Below, in pieces: positions 46,641 to 46,678 of a stretch of 46,678 nt of DNA. Numbering within the stretch: the first letter of the stretch is position 1; every line of letters begins with the position of its first letter. The position numbers were made by a program, and so were the translations under genes. The stretch is from contig CDMY01000335.1 of the NCBI GenBank assembly GCA_001179505.1, positions 66,613 through 113,290 of the forward strand, read 5' to 3'. The notes under the pieces were generated by a model. The model saw only the letters and a program-made list of their open reading frames with translations. It had not been told where the DNA came from and searched no databases. The DNA comes from Vitrella brassicaformis (taxonomy: Eukaryota > Sar > Vitrellaceae).

Positions 46641-46643
<3 letters not shown>
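44104..46643. other. Long gene-poor region at the sequence end
   Basis: No supported gene over about 2.5 kb. Repeats include CT tracts at 44410-44442 and 46395-46462, CAGG units near 43953-43972 just outside, GTCT units near 45508-45522, and ATGG units near 46094-46115. Many open frames here are artefacts of these repeats. Confidence 0.5.

Positions 46644-46673
<30 letters not shown>
46644..46673. repeat. Poly-C run of 30 at the end of the sequence
   Basis: A homopolymer run five bases from the window's end, where assembly likely broke down. The window also begins with a C-rich stretch. Confidence 0.95.
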
Positions 46674-46676
<3 letters not shown>

Positions 46677-46678
46677 TC

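Overview
This is a nuclear genomic window from a eukaryotic protist with small, intron-dense, GC-rich genes. Reading frames are broken every 30-500 bases by short introns (mostly 40-160 nt, GT..AG), and exon phases can be followed through many junctions. The gene content (a NOX-type oxidase, a PTEN-C2-formin, signal-peptide proteins, coiled-coil proteins without obvious relatives) and the TG/CA-rich introns suggest an alveolate, perhaps a chromerid such as Vitrella. That placement is inference from style and was not tested.

Layout. 24-4191 (+): 17-exon NADPH oxidase with an IQ motif. 4976-6238 (-): six-exon protein of unknown function. 6595-7750 (+): decayed pseudogene of the isocitrate lyase/PEP mutase superfamily. 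7751-9535: no gene. 9536-18378 (-): giant formin with a dead PTEN-like domain, C2, UBA-like, FH1 and a split FH2, crossed by a 300-N assembly gap. 19070-20508 (+): unknown acidic protein. 20943-21636 and 21638-22496 (-): a PD-(D/E)XK nuclease-like ORF and a secreted-protein candidate, one base apart. 23104-27393 (+): 12-exon basic/coiled-coil protein with an RVxF motif. 28213-29123 (+): small secreted-protein candidate. 32296-36468 (-): complete 18-exon secreted protein with beta-propeller-like motifs, lying between two near-identical 998-bp inverted repeats (30326-31323 and 36641-37638). 39702-41841 (-): multi-pass membrane protein between two diverged copies of a hairpin-bearing repeat. 43715-44103 (-): small secreted-protein candidate. 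The rest, to the poly-C end, is low-complexity intergenic DNA.

There is no operon logic; genes are independent and on both strands. The most striking shared feature is in the introns: many carry a (CA)n-rich tract soon after the donor and a (TG)n-rich tract just before the acceptor, always read on the transcribed strand. Such introns could fold back and bring the two splice sites together; one has a perfect 12-bp stem. The second is the mosaic of inverted and direct repeats around the beta-propeller-like gene.

Exon models were built by hand from splice consensus, phase continuity and protein-family logic. No transcript or database evidence was available.
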